A stretch of 64,000 nucleotides of DNA from positions 11,230,142 through 11,294,141 of the forward strand of contig NC_058164.1 of assembly GCF_020080835.1 (NCBI RefSeq), read 5' to 3'. Source of the stretch: Cotesia glomerata. Lineage: Eukaryota > Arthropoda > Insecta > Hymenoptera > Braconidae. A program made the position numbers and the translations under genes. Numbering within the stretch: the first letter of the stretch is position 1; each line of letters opens with the position of its first letter. Shown in pieces: positions 13,127 to 24,840 of this stretch. Below the pieces are notes generated by a model. It ran no database searches. It saw nothing but the letters and a program-made list of their open reading frames with translations, and was not told the DNA's origin.

Positions 13127-16105
13127 CTATCTTCTGCTATTTGCTCTTTTTCTTTCGGTGGAACGCAAGTCTTTAAGGACTTCTGTTGCAAACGTGTTGG
13201 TAGCGTTCCAGGCAGCTTCTGATGACAACATTGCTTCCACTAGTGAATCTGGTTGCATTCTCTGGTTCAGGATCCTCTCCAGTTCTTCACGCTGTGGATC
13301 GAAACGAGGACATACAAAGAAGACGTGCTCCGCGTCTTCAGCAACTCCTGGGCAGGACGGGCACTCCGAAGAGTCATCGTGCGTAAAGCGGTGTAGATAC
13401 TCTCGAAAACACCCATGTCCCGACAACATCTGCGTAAGATAGTAATTGACCTCACCGTGATTCCGGTTAAGCCAAATGTCGATCCGAGGTATAAGACGGT
13501 GCGTCCACCTACCCTTCTCTGCAGCATCCCATTGTAGTTGCCATCGGCCTATGCTCTTCTGCCGTTCTTCAATTCTAAGTTCTTCAGGGATCAGTGCAGT
13601 TGACCTTTTTCGTTGGTAAAGGGCCCGTCTTTCCTCTGCTAGAACTCTAAGAGGTAGGGTTCCAGCAATGACGCACACTGCTTCTTCTGATATAGTGCGG
13701 AAGGCACTAGCTACTCGTAGGGCACTCAGTCGATATACTGGTCCAGCCTTTCTCCATGATTCTTGCGTCTTTAATGCGTCGGCCCAAATGGATATTCCGT
13801 AAGTGAGCACCGATGTGACTACTGATGACAATAATAGCCTCCTGCTCTGTTTTGGGCCTCCGACGTTCGGCATCAGTCGTGCGAGACTAGCCCTCACTAC
13901 TGACGCTTTGGCACTGACATGTTCCACTTGCTGCTTGAAGTTGAGTCGGGCATCAAGCATCACTCCCAAATATCGGATATAAGGTTGTGATGTGATTTTT
14001 TGTTCGCCGACTTTCAGCTTAATGGTCTCTACCACTTTTCTGCTGGTAATAAGTACTGCCTCAGTCTTGTGTTGCGCCAGTTGCAGGTTCACTGCGTCCA
14101 TCCACCGGTTAACGTGCTCAAAAGTGAGATCGAACATATGATTTATCTCGTCAAGGTGTTTGGCAACGATCACTACGGCTACGTCATCTGCATATGCTAC
14201 GAGTTTGACGTTTCTTGGCAGAGTTAGTCTTAATAGACCGTCATACATAATGTTCCACAGGAGCGGGCCTAGAACTGAACCTTGTGGTACCCCTCCAGTA
14301 ATATCATACTCCCTCGGACCGTTCTTCGTGTCATACTTCAGGACCCTGTTTTCAAAGTAGCTTGCTACGATCTTAAGCAGGTATTCTGGTACATTCTTCT
14401 CTTGGAGGGCCTGCATAATGCATTTCCAATTGGTGGAGTTGAAGGCGTTTCTGATGTCTAGTGTCGCCACCAGGCAATACTTCTTCGTTCCACCTTTCCA
14501 TCTGGTTCCTGCGATTGCTTCCTTGGCCGTATCAACAACCTGTTTGATTGCGTCCAGGGTTGATCGTCCTTTCCGGAAACCATACTGATTGTCTGCCAGG
14601 AGTGGGTCGACTACTGCTTCAATTCTCTGGTGAATTATGCGCTCAAATATCTTACCCGCCGTATCTAGCATGCAAAGTGGTCGGTAAGATGACGGTTCTT
14701 CTAGTGGTTTCTTCCCTTTAGGTAATAGTACCAATCGTTGCTGTTTCCACTTACGAGGAAAAGTCCCCTCCTTGAGGCATGCATTATAAGCGTCGAGGAA
14801 TAATGTTGGAGCTGCCTTTATGATGGTTTTCAAGGCTATATTAGGGATTCCGTCCAATCCCGGCGCTTTATTATTCCCTACACGGTTACAGGCCTCCAGC
14901 AGTTCTTCTTCAGTGACAGGTGGAATGTCGTCCAGTTCGCCTGGCGCCAACTGGTAATCGAAGTTGCGTTGCTGTGGGAACAGTGCAGTGACGATTTTCT
15001 GAAGAAGTTGAGGACACGTAGGTGATGGCATTTGTTGTTTTTTCAGGTGGGTCATAACCACCTTATAAGGCCTACCCCACACGTCTTTATCCACCTCGTA
15101 TATAAGCTCTTTCCAGCATCTTCTTTTGCTCTCTTTGATGACTTTATTCAGTCCACGACGCGCCTTTTTGTACTCTGCGATCAGCTCCACTGAGTTGAGC
15201 CGTTGATAGCCGCTCTGGGATATACTTCTCTTTCTATGACACTCTTTACGGAGGACGCTGATGTGGTCGTTCCACCAATGCACCGAAGGTCTCGAATTTA
15301 TGCCACGTTTACGAGGCATACTGGCATCACAAGCATGTGTTACTCTCCTCATCAGGTCCTTAGTATGTTGTTCTGCACATCCAGTGTTGATCGGATCACC
15401 ATCGAGGGCTATTAGCAATGCTTCTGGGTCAAAAGATTTCACCTTCCAACCAACGATGTTAGACTGCTAGATTGGTCTCTTGAGGTTCTAGTCGTTTGAT
15501 ATTTCCCAGAATATCGCATGATGGTCGCTGGAAGTGTAGATGTCCAACACTTTCCAGTTGTAGTCACCTCTAGCAAGGCTATTACTGACAAAAGTGAGGT
15601 CTACAATTGAGCTTGCGTCACCTTTGGTGTAGGTCGGCGTATCACCACTGTTGAGCGAAACTACATCTAGTGTAGTAAAGGCCTCTAGTAGTGCTTTCCC
15701 TCGTGCGTTGGTATGTTTGCTGCCCCAGTCAACTGCCCAGGAGTTGAAGTCTCCAGCTATCGCTACTGGATGGTATTGCTTCGCATCTTCAGTTAGTCGA
15801 TCCAAGAAATCAGTGAAGTCAACAATGGAGAGGCTAGGTGGTGCGTAGCAGCTATAGATACGGATGCCCTCTACTGATACTGCTACAAAGCCGGCATTGC
15901 TGTTGTCGACTGCATTTTGGAAAGGGAGCTTGCCACATGACCAGATGACAGCTTTGGATGTGCTATCAGATTCCCAGGGTTGGGTACTCAGGTGTTTATA
16001 TAGCTCTGCTATTAGTACCAAGTCAAGCTTTAATTCTCGCACGGATTGCATGAGCAGGTCATGCGCTGCCTCACAATGGTTGAGATTGAGCTGTAGTATC
16101 CTCAT
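13127..16105 (-). pseudogene. LINE ORF2 (endonuclease + reverse transcriptase), frameshifted
   Basis: Starts at 16105 (MRILQLNLNHCEA), overlapping the ORF1 stop by ATGA. The N-terminal APE-type endonuclease runs to about 15488 and shows AGDFNSW, the DLTFVS loop and TSSDHHA. It then hits a stop; the reverse transcriptase continues in another frame from about 15470 to 13127. Near 15440-15490 the sequence differs from the intact copy by small indels and carries in-frame stops. RT landmarks: LDIRNAFNSTNW, GGVPQGSVLGP, VAYADDVAVVI and YLGVMLDARL. The C-terminal zinc knuckle is complete (CPSCPG...EHVFFVC). The frame after the break is long and open, so the damage is recent. Confidence 0.9.
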
Positions 16106-16518
16106 GGTTGTTTGTTCGTCAACTTCTGGAGCGCCTCCTGAAATACCGGGCACCTGTGGGTGCCGGCATGGTGAGCCACGTCCTTTGCTCCTTGCTGCTC
16201 AGCACATATTGCACACTTGGCAGGATTTTTACAGTCAGAGATACGGTGCCCTTCTTGTCCACATCTGATGCAGAGTTTAGACCGGTCTACTTGGCTTTTA
16301 CATTGGGACCCAACATGTCCGAAGTGCCAGCATTTAAAGCATTGGACTGGTCTTCTAGTTGCTCTTATTCGGCAATTGACCCAGCCAATCCTTATTTTGC
16401 CGTCTCCTTCCAGTAGCTGTTGTGCTCCAGCTGCTGGTAGTGTCACTGTAGCCGTTTGCGTACCTCTGTAGGCCTTACGGATCTTGATAGCCTCAAGTGG
16501 TATTTCGCAAGTTTCTCC
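16102..16518 (-). pseudogene. LINE ORF1 C-terminal fragment (CCHC zinc knuckles)
   Basis: Only the last ~139 codons of ORF1 remain; the 5' part was never copied. Three zinc knuckles are visible: CFKCWHFGHVGSQC, CIRCGQEGHRISDC and a CAIC...H...C unit. ORF1 proteins of R1-type elements bind the element RNA in the ribonucleoprotein that carries out retrotransposition. The stop (TGA, 16104-16102) overlaps the ORF2 start. Confidence 0.9.
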
Positions 16519-17157
16519 GCTTATAACTTTTGAACGGCTCATCCGATTTTATCGCGGTTGGTGCCATTTGAAAGGGCTTGGCCAAACTTAGATTTTTAAT
16601 ATAATTTGGACCGATTCGGATCAGTAGATTTTGAGAAATCTTAAAAAAACTAAAAAAAAAAATTTTTTCTAATGTGGTTTTTTTTGGATAACTTTTAAAC
16701 GGCTCCACCGATCGATTCCAAAAACTAATGAGCTCTAGACAATAAAAAACCACGTCGATCGCCACCAAGCTGGTCGAAATCGGTTAATTCGTTCGAGAGA
16801 TATCGTGAACGAAAGAAAACCGAAAAGTGTTTTTTCGAATTTATTCCGAAATTTCTAGTTCGATCAATTAAAACCTGAAAATTCTTTATGAGGCTGATAA
16901 AACTGCGTCGAATGCTGCCAACCGCGTGAAAATCGGTTGATCCATTCAAAAGTTATTGCAGTTTGAAAATTCCAAAAGTACTGTTCTATGAACTTTATAT
17001 CAGACTTTTGAGCTCGAAGAGCTCAAATGCATAGAAATACTATCTCTTTGAGCTCAGCGAGCTAAAAATATCACATAAATTATATTTTGAGCTCAAAAAT
17101 CTCAAAAACGTCATAAGCACAATTTTAAGCGCCCAGGTATGGAATTAGCGGGAAGTT

Positions 17158-20013
17158 GCAGGGATGGTGAACCTTTAGGGTGAACCGTTTTACTAATTTT
17201 TTTTTTCATCTTCCAATCTCCCCTTACTTTATTGAGCTTTTGAAATTTTAGTCAAATATAATAGTATGACTGAATAATCCGGTTAAATTCTTGCTGTCCA
17301 ATCGATGGTTAAAAGATATCTACGGTCGTAATCTGATCTCAGATAGCCATCGTTGATGATAACGCCATAAAATCTAAAACCGGAATTTGTAGTGAATTTG
17401 AGGAAAAAAGTTGGAGGAGCTAAGATTGTAGTGAAGTTGGATGTAAATTTCTACGCATTTTGAATATGTACAAGTTATTACAGTGAAATTATACAAAAGA
17501 TACTACCCTGATAGCCAGCGTTTTCTTAGAAAGTAAGTTGACTTCTAGCAGTTACGGTTAACTTAACATTAAGTTGGCGGTAATTCTTCACTGAATAACA
17601 GTTGTAAGCAAATTGACGAAAATCTAAGACCCCAATTTGAATCGATAGATTGACAGCAAGTTTCAGTTAAGGTGGCTATCTAGGTATATATCGTACGACA
17701 AGCCAGTTTCCTTCAACATGTATTTAATTACCAGCCATAGATCTTAACAGGCGAGACCATCTTTTTCTCGCTTTGCTCTCACGGAGTTCAACGGAACTAT
17801 CTCTGTCGCACTCCCAACAGCAGAGCAATTGCAGTTTCGATTGGTTTCACGAAACGAATGAAATTTTTGAAAAAAACGCTTTGTGGTGAAATAGTTTATT
17901 AAATTATCTATTATCTCTAAAAACGTTTTTTCAAAATTTCCATTCGTTTCGCTAAGCCGATTGAAACTGCAATCACTGGTCTCGGCTGTTAATCAAATTG
18001 TATTCAAATGTTGCTCAGCAAAAACTTGGCGTCAAATTGACTCCAAACTACTGATGACTAACTAAACTTAAATTTCAGCTAGTATGCGCAAGAGAGAAAT
18101 AAGAAATAATAAGATATAAATTCATTGTTACGAACTGCGATAAGATTTGGAGCCTTATCCGAATATTAAATTCAAATTTGAAAAGTCTGGAGAAGGAGTG
18201 AATACTTCTAATTGACATTAATCATTGGATAGCAAGATTTTCACTGCAACTTTGATTGTTGGAGCATATGTAGTTAGATAATTCATGGCAATTTGACGAC
18301 AAGTTCTACCTTTTCCACTGTTGTTGGCAAGTTGCGTACAATTTCAACTGAAAAATAGAAAGAAATCTACTGCCGCAACTTGAAAGTAATCTAAAGTCGA
18401 ACATATAAACATGACCGAGTACAATTATTTTCGTTTTTCACTTTGAAATATTTTTTTTATACGTGCTGTAATGCACCTAGTGCATCCAGCAGGTGACGCT
18501 ACCTGTTATTAGAGCGCTATCTATTATGAGAGCACGAATTCAAATGAAATATTCAAATTAATAAATATTAAATGATTAAAATTAGTTAAATTTTATATTC
18601 GAAGTAAATATTCAAATCATTTATTTAATGCTTTTACTCTTACCAGTTGTAATAATAAACATCTTTTAGTTAAATCTGTTTTATTTACAAAAGAAAATAA
18701 AATAAAATAAAAAAACATATTTCGGTACAAAAGGACATTGTAACCGAATTCTCAGAACCCATAAAAAGTACTTGAATAATTCAAGGACTATTTCTCGCCA
18801 CATGGAACTTAAAACCCTATGAGGAAAAGTCGTAAAAGACAAGTGTGAAATTCAATAGATGCTTGTTCTAAAGTAACAAAGAATAATACAAAACCATATC
18901 TAACTAAACAAAAATAAGATTGTTAAATAACATTTACTGTTAAAATCTAACTTTATATAATATTGTAGTTAAGCAAAATTAAGTTAAAATAATTAATAAT
19001 TATTATTTTGTATTTAATTTATAATTAATAATTATTATTTAATTAATTTACGATTAATTTATTATTGAATCATTATTTAATTATTATTTAATTTATAATT
19101 AAAAGATAATGTCTATTCTTTTATACATGATAATAATTAAATTGACTTATAATTTTATTAGAAAATCCGATTGTAAAATAATAGAAATAATATTTAATTC
19201 AAGTTATTAATTAGTCAAACTCAAACATTAATCCAACATATTATAAACAATATAATATATATATTTTCATGTTATAGTTTATTATAATTTTTATTGTAAT
19301 TTAATTTCAAGTTAATTATAAGTTAATTTTTATTATAAATAGATCTTAAAAGGGTCTGTTAAATTAATAAAAATAGTTAAATAAACATAATGACGGTATT
19401 GCTAAAAGTGTATATTAGTGAAGTCTAACTTTCAGGCCGATAGGCTGAAATAAATACATATAGATATAGAGAAAATACATGTTAGTATATAAGGATTATT
19501 TATATGTAGTAGAAAATGTGTGTGCTTATGTATTCCTTAGAGTGGATGTATGTATGGAAGTTATGGTGGGAGAAGAACGGAGTTTGAAGCTCTTCGGAAA
19601 AACTATGTAACGACACTTCTCACCGAGAGCTTAGATTGCTAAGATCACGTCATTGTAAACCTCAATTTTATATTTTGAAGCTTCTTAATATTTTGTCAAC
19701 TTGAATAATAAATTGAAACCAACTAAATAATTTTGATCAAAATTAAATAACGTCTAAATAGAATTCTTTTATTTAAAATGATTCCTTTCCCGTGCTGAAA
19801 CCGAGTATTTTAATACTCCCGGGTGAAAAAACTACAGTAAGTAAAGTTTTCAATAAATAAAAATAACATCCACTAGATGGAAGCATAACATGCTTCAGGG
19901 TTACAAAGGGGTTGGCGCGCCATCTGTGCGTCTAAATCCAAATCTTTCTTACTAAACGGCATGAAATTCACCGGTTGATTATGACCATCTGAACAACTCG
20001 CAGTAGCAGCTTC
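17158..20013. other. Non-coding interval with small repeats
   Basis: Contains the inverted-repeat element at 17744-17992 and several GATAGCCA-like short motifs (about 17344, 17511, 17675 as its reverse). From 18540 to 19400 it is extremely AT-rich, with runs of AATTAATAATTATT. No ORF of substance and no RNA gene seen. Confidence 0.45.
17744..17992. mobile_element. Short terminal-inverted-repeat element (MITE)
   Basis: TTAACAGGCGAGACCA at the left is matched by the reverse complement TTAACAGCCGAGACCA at the right. The arms continue inwards with TTGCAGTTTCGATTGG against ATTGCAGTTTCAATCGG and a shared GAAACGAATG block. About 249 bp, no coding sequence, able to fold back along most of its length. 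The TTAA at each edge may be part of the terminus or the target duplication. Confidence 0.7.
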
Positions 20014-20715
20014 CTAATCAATCTTATCATCCTTGGATTCTTTAGTCGACAAATTCTTCATCGCTGCTACAATATCTTCTTCTTCTTCTTCTTCTTCTTC
20101 TTCATTAGCTAGTGCTAGTCCAGTTGCTCGGTACAAACAAGTAATTATCTGATTAACTCTTAATGGTCCAATTTGTGCAGGATCGATTGGTCTGATGGTA
20201 TTTTCTCCTCCTTCCAGATTTGCATTCGCCAGATTAGCTGATTTTTTCCCTTTAGCGCCATCAGCTGATCTTGGACCGCTATCTTGGGAACCCTGGGCAC
20301 AAAAGCCATCTGGTTCAACCTTAGATTCTTCATCAACTTTAACAACTTGGATGACTTCTTCATCAGAACTGATCTTCTTACTACCACTGCTGTCATCATC
20401 ATTGCAATTTTCTTCACACTCAACACCACTTCTTTCCCTCAGGTATTTTTTAGTCGATTTGATCTCCTGCTCGGTCAGCTTCGTAGTAGTCATCGCTTCT
20501 TCAAGGTACCCCAGAATCTTGAAGGAATTCGCCGGGTTGCTGATGTAGTAGCTCCTCTGCCAGAACTCCAATTCTATTTCGTGTATGTTCTTCACGAAGA
20601 TTTTGTGGACCCAGACACGCCAAGAACGCTTTACTGGCTTATCGGATCTTTGGAGAGATTTGCAGAAGGCAATCCAGGTGTCGTTCTTGCCTTTTGGCGT
20701 TTTTTCTTTGTTCAA
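20014..20715 (-). CDS. Unrecognised 233-aa ORF with acidic C-terminus
   Basis: A single open frame from 20715 (MNKEKTPKGKNDTW) to 20014. The first ~100 residues look folded: aromatic and basic, with segments such as WRVWVHKIFVKNIHEIE and FWQRSYYI. The middle is Ser/Asp/Glu-rich and low complexity. After a short predicted helix (VNQIITCLYRATGLALA) comes a run of ten Glu, encoded by a TTC-type microsatellite on the plus strand (about 20071-20103). No signal peptide or membrane segment. I do not recognise the family. It lies between repeat-rich tracts, so it may be a transposon accessory or gag-like gene, or one exon of a host gene. The open frame and mixed codon use make pure chance unlikely. 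Confidence 0.5.
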   Translation of the reverse strand: MNKEKTPKGKNDTWIAFCKSLQRSDKPVKRSWRVWVHKIFVKNIHEIELEFWQRSYYISNPANSFKILGYLEEAMTTTKLTEQEIKSTKKYLRERSGVECEENCNDDDSSGSKKISSDEEVIQVVKVDEESKVEPDGFCAQGSQDSGPRSADGAKGKKSANLANANLEGGENTIRPIDPAQIGPLRVNQIITCLYRATGLALANEEEEEEEEEDIVAAMKNLSTKESKDDKID

Positions 20716-21080
20716 ATTTGAGGTTAAACATATGAGTGCTCATTTAAACAACTGCGAAAGTCCTGGCCCTACTTATAAGTTACTATCGAGATGTTGCTGA
20801 GTACTATCTGACATAACTCTGAGTATAACGTAGATATTACTGGATGCTATTTAGATAATACTTGGTACTAGCTGAAATTTTTTTTTACTACTGATATCAC
20901 TTAGCACTATCTGGCTTAATAGCCAGTACTATCTTGTTCTCTCCATGTAGTTAGCTTAGAAGTAGAAAAAACAAAAGTTTTTTTCTATATTATAATCTCA
21001 AATATCTTTTTTAAAATGAACAAAGGTTCATTTCTATAGCTATAACAGCTTTCGAGATATTAAAAAAAAATAATTATTTT

Positions 21081-21157
21081 TCAGGCCTGATCATACATGA
21101 ACAGGTCTGATCAGGTCGGATTTCAGGCCTGATCAGTCCTGATCATTTTTTCCCGGG
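21081..21157. repeat. Solitary end of the CCCGGG-terminus transposon family
   Basis: Subterminal units of the type CAGGCCTGATCATACATGAACAG run into TGATCATTTTTTCCCGGG, matching the right termini at 40932 and 48363. The other end is not found nearby, so this is a truncated or degraded copy. Confidence 0.8.
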
Positions 21158-21721
21158 AAAGTTAAAAAATTGGAAAAATAGTAAAATTTTTAATAATTGA
21201 AGAAAAATTTTTTAGTTTTTTTTTTGGCAAATCTTCGTTTTATGATGAAAAAAAATTTTTGACCAAATTTCGACCAAATTGAAAGGGATCGATTCCAAAT
21301 ATTGGTCGAGTTGAGATGGAATGACGTAACAAATATTGAGTTCCCAACCATTCAGTTTCAATTCTTATATATGCCTGCAGTTTTAAGGCATGTGAAGTAT
21401 ACTGGTATGAACATTTACTCTCAAATGTACTAAATTCTGTTGCTGTCATATTACCCATTTGAATAATAATATGCCAAGTTTTATATCTCAATCAGAATCC
21501 TAAAATATAAAATCTATGACTGAACTTAAAATATAAAATCTAGAACTGATCGATCAGTTTAGTATCGACACTTATCGAAAAAATGAACCTTGATTATTGA
21601 AAGGCCGAGTTATCGCAATAGTATAGTGTGCTAAGGGATGAATGAAAACGATTTCAGATGATGGAGAGGGGATGCAACAAAACCATCAAGAATATTTTAG
21701 TCAGAATACAAAATAATAGGG

Positions 21722-21905
21722 CTGTACAATTTGGCCGGTTAGGCCGGCTAAAAAAGTTAGCTAAGTTAATTAGCCAGTTAGCTGGCCAGCTTAGCTAATT
21801 TAACCGATTAGCCGAATTAACTTAGCTAATTAGCCAAAGGATTAACCTGTTAACCTAGCTTAACTCAGCTAATTAGCCAACTACTAAGCCGGTTGAATAG
21901 CTAAT
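21722..21905. repeat. Degenerate GCTAATTAGCC minisatellite
   Basis: A tract built from variants of GGCCGGCTAA, TTAGCTAA and AATTAGCC, each nearly self-complementary, repeated about a dozen times. The tract could fold into several alternative hairpins. Confidence 0.75.
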
Positions 21906-22079
21906 TTTTCATATGATTTTTGTTGTATACTGAGGTGCGTATAAGTATTGAAATTAATGTTAACCTCGTTTTTTTGGGAAAAAATCATGAAGAACAACAG
22001 AAAAAACGAGAGTAAAGTAATTTAATGACCTATGAATTAATTTTTTTTTTTTAAATAGAAAACAGTAATAGAATAATTT

Positions 22080-23760
22080 ATTAATATGTACAATCGAACA
22101 CCTCACAAAACCAATGGTTTTGTATCACCATTAAATAAACTCAATGCAAAGATTAGCACACATATGAATAAAATTAGAAGGTTTGGATGTTTAGCTTATG
22201 TTAAACTTCCAATATCAGAAAATAAATTTTCTGAAAGAGCAATAAGATCCATACTGGTAGGTTACTCACGTACTGGTTATGTATTGTGGGAGCCGATCTC
22301 TGGAAAATTCTTAAATTCAAGATATGTCAGATTTAATGAAAAACTAGTTTATAAGGATATTTACAAAACAAAAGATTTAGAAGTTGAAGATACTCCAACA
22401 ATTGAAAAACAAAAAGATGTAGAAGTAGATGATAATTCAATTGATCGAAAAATAGATTCAGAATCTTCTGATGCAAATATTCCTGTAACAAGAGACTCTA
22501 AAGATGAACTAGTTAATTCAGACAAATCTAAAAAGCGTAAATTAGATGAAAATGTATCAACTGATACCAAATTTAAGAAGTTGAGAGCTTCAAAAAGAAA
22601 ACCAAAACCCAAGATAGATGATAACTTCGTTTATGCCAAAACAATAAAAAAGTTCACGATTCTAGATGAAGAAGATTTTATAGATGCTATGCTTTCTTCT
22701 ATCAACAAGGATCCCAGTAATTACAAAGAGTGTTTACTGCGGGAAGACTGTGTTGATTGGCTAAAAGCAGTTAAAGAAGAATTAAAATCAATAGATGATA
22801 ATAAAGTCTACAAACTAGTAAAAAGACCTGTAGATACTAATGTAGTGAACTCTAGATGGGTTTTTAAAACCAAAATTGGCAAAACTGGAGAAACCATCTA
22901 TAAAGCTAGAGTGGTTGTAAGAGGTTTTCTAGATGTAAACGAGTATGAGTTGAAAGAAACCTATGCTCCAGTCTCAAGACTTCCAGTAATCAGATTAGCA
23001 CTAGCAATCATAAATAAACTTGATTTAGACGCAAGACAAATGGATGTCAAAACTGCCTTTCTGTATGGAACTCTAGAAAAAGCAATTTTTATGGAGATTC
23101 CAGAAGGCTATGATTGCAGTGATAAAATCAGAGAAAAGATGGTCTGGAAGCTTGAAAAATCTCTTTATGGATTGAGGATCAGTCCTAAGAGATGGAACAA
23201 AAAGTTCACTGAAGAAGCACTGAAATTAGGTTTGGAGAATGATCTAAATGAGCCATGCTTATTTACTTGGAGAAAAGATGGAAAAATTGCCATCGTAATC
23301 CTATACGTAGATGATATGATTGCAGCTAGCAATGTACCCGAAAAATTAGATGAAATTATATAAATCATTTCAGTAACGTTTTCGAAATGAAAATTTTGGG
23401 AGAACCGGAGAATTTTCTTGGAATGAAAATTCACCGTGATAGAAGTTAACGTGAAATGTCGATTACATAGCCTGAGTACACTGAAAAGATCCTAGAACGT
23501 TTTGATCTGATAGAATGTAATGCTCAAGACACACCCATGATAACTAGACAAGTCAAAAACAAAAAGAATAAAAACATAGGAAAATTAGATGATTCCAATG
23601 TTCCAACTAATGCACCTTATAGAGAGGCTATAGTGAGTCTGTTGTATCTTGCTGGTGCAACCAGACCAGATATAGCATATGCTGTAAATTTATTGTCTAG
23701 AAGACAGAATAATCCAACCAAAGGAGATTGGTCTGAAGTCAAGTCTTCGAGCTCAAAAAT
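22080..23760 (+). pseudogene. Copia-type LTR retrotransposon pol fragment
   Basis: An open frame (22086-23363) starts inside the integrase C-terminus (FGCLAYVKLP, RSILVGYSRTGYVLWEP), passes an acidic/basic linker and enters the reverse transcriptase: NSRWVFKTKIGKTGETIYKA, QMDVKTAFLYGTLEKAIFMEIPEG (split over the usual motif), SLYGLRISPKRWN and the catalytic LYVDDMIA. It stops at 23363. Homology continues in other frames through FLGMKI, interrupted by stops near 23445 and 23470, to REAIVSLLYLAGATRPDIAYAVN. It ends abruptly at about 23747 where the host repeat begins. Gag, protease, integrase core, RNase H end and LTRs are absent. Clearly defective. Confidence 0.9.
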
Positions 23761-24259
23761 ATAATTTTTGTGTCAAAAGTCTGATAGAAGTTTAATAAAA
23801 CACTATTTTTTGAATTTTCAAACCACAATAACTTTTGAATGAATGAACCGATTTTCACGCGGTTAGCGGCATTCCACGCAGTTTTTCAAATTCTAAGATT
23901 GATCAGACCGGAAATTTCAGAGTAATTCGAAAAAAACACTTTTTTTCGATTTCTTTCGTCAACGATAACTCACGAACGAATCAACCGATTTTGACCAGCT
24001 TGGTGGCGATCGACGTGGTTTTTTGATGTTAAGAGCTGAATAGTTTTTGGAATCGATCGGTCGAGCCGTTTGAAAGTTATTAAAAAAAAACCGCATTTGA
24101 AAAAATTTTTTTTCGCAGTTTTTTTAAGATTTCTCAAAATCTATCGGTCTGAAACGGTCCAACTTGTATTCAAAATCTAAGTTAAGTTGAACCCTTTCGA
24201 ATGGCGCCAATCACGATCAAATCGGTCAAGCCGTTCAAAAGTTATAAGCGGTTCACATA

Positions 24260-24263
<4 letters not shown>

Positions 24264-24346
<83 letters not shown>
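24264..24346. repeat. (CA)n microsatellite at the LINE 5' junction
   Basis: An uninterrupted CA tract of 83 bases directly before the first base of the LINE. The tract resumes as a short (CA)n at 29450-29463 after the element's poly-A, showing that the LINE integrated inside it. Confidence 0.97.
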
Positions 24347-24348
<2 letters not shown>

Positions 24349-24840
24349 GGGGCAGAAGAGATACTGCTACCGGGCGCGTCTCCCCGAGCGGATGGGAGAA
24401 CGCTCGCTGTCCTTGGATGACACTTAATCTCTTAGTTGATGAGGTACAGCGGGTAGGAGCCAAGCAAAATAACCAAACAAAATACGCTCCCGTGGACAAA
24501 ACTCCCCTTTAATGGGTTGGTCGCACTAACTGACCTAACAAGACGATCGTTCTCTGCTGTGACCCACTGGGAGTGACCGGAACCTGTATCGTAGTTTCCG
24601 ACGATGCAGGCCACGGCTGATATGAGCTTGCTCTACCGAGGTGTAAGTTGCAGCAGTGGATCAGGAGCCAGCCACTTCGGGCCTTGATCAGGAAGTACGC
24701 AGTGAGTGTTAGAGATCGGAATCTTCACCGCTCCGAGCGAGTCTAGTCCGTCCGTGTATTCCGGGACTGGCTAAGTGTCGGCTAGGCCTCAGGGAACTGG
24801 GGTAGGAGTACTATCTCCGAGGGTACACCCGTTCCTAGTT

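Larger units (their letters stand above)
12873..16518 (-). mobile_element. R1-clade non-LTR retrotransposon, 5'-truncated copy
   Basis: Same family as the copy at 24347-29449, in opposite orientation. The 3' end (left side) is a 13-base T run (poly-A on the element strand) joined directly to (TG)n. The 5' end stops inside ORF1 at 16518, where GGAGAAAC abuts the host repeat at its ATAAGC sequence. The host repeat normally continues GGTTCACATACTTT then (AC)n at this place, so a short target piece is missing and only two bases (GG) of microhomology remain: the usual trace of target-primed reverse transcription with premature end joining. ORF2 is frameshifted, so this copy is dead. Confidence 0.92.
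12713..17157 (-). repeat. Host repeat (MITE-like, AACTTCCCGCTAA termini), copy A, split by a LINE
   Basis: The outer parts 12713-12872 and about 16517-17157 belong to one ~0.8-kb repeat interrupted by the LINE at 12873-16518. One terminus reads AACGTCCCGCTAA and the other is its inverted form TTAGCGGGAAGTT, suggesting terminal inverted repeats. The interior holds a (TG)n tract at 12859-12872, a block similar in sequence to 23748-24260 in opposite orientation, and a cluster of GAGCTC palindromes at about 17010-17100. No coding capacity. The family also occurs at 23748-29608 and as a fragment at 34419-34469. Superfamily not determined. Confidence 0.7.
20716..22079. other. Non-coding interval with repeat fragments
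   Basis: Contains degenerate repeats of an AGTACTATCTG-like motif (about 20790-20940), the solitary transposon end at 21081-21157 and the GCTAATTAGCC minisatellite at 21722-21905. No supported gene. Confidence 0.5.

Noticed and set aside
13158..16471. Plus-strand ORFs across the truncated LINE
   Set aside because: They are antisense shadows of ORF1/ORF2.
24187..24512. Three overlapping ORFs with Thr-His or Val-Cys repeats
   Set aside because: They are translations of the (CA)n microsatellite and the LINE 5' UTR in several frames.
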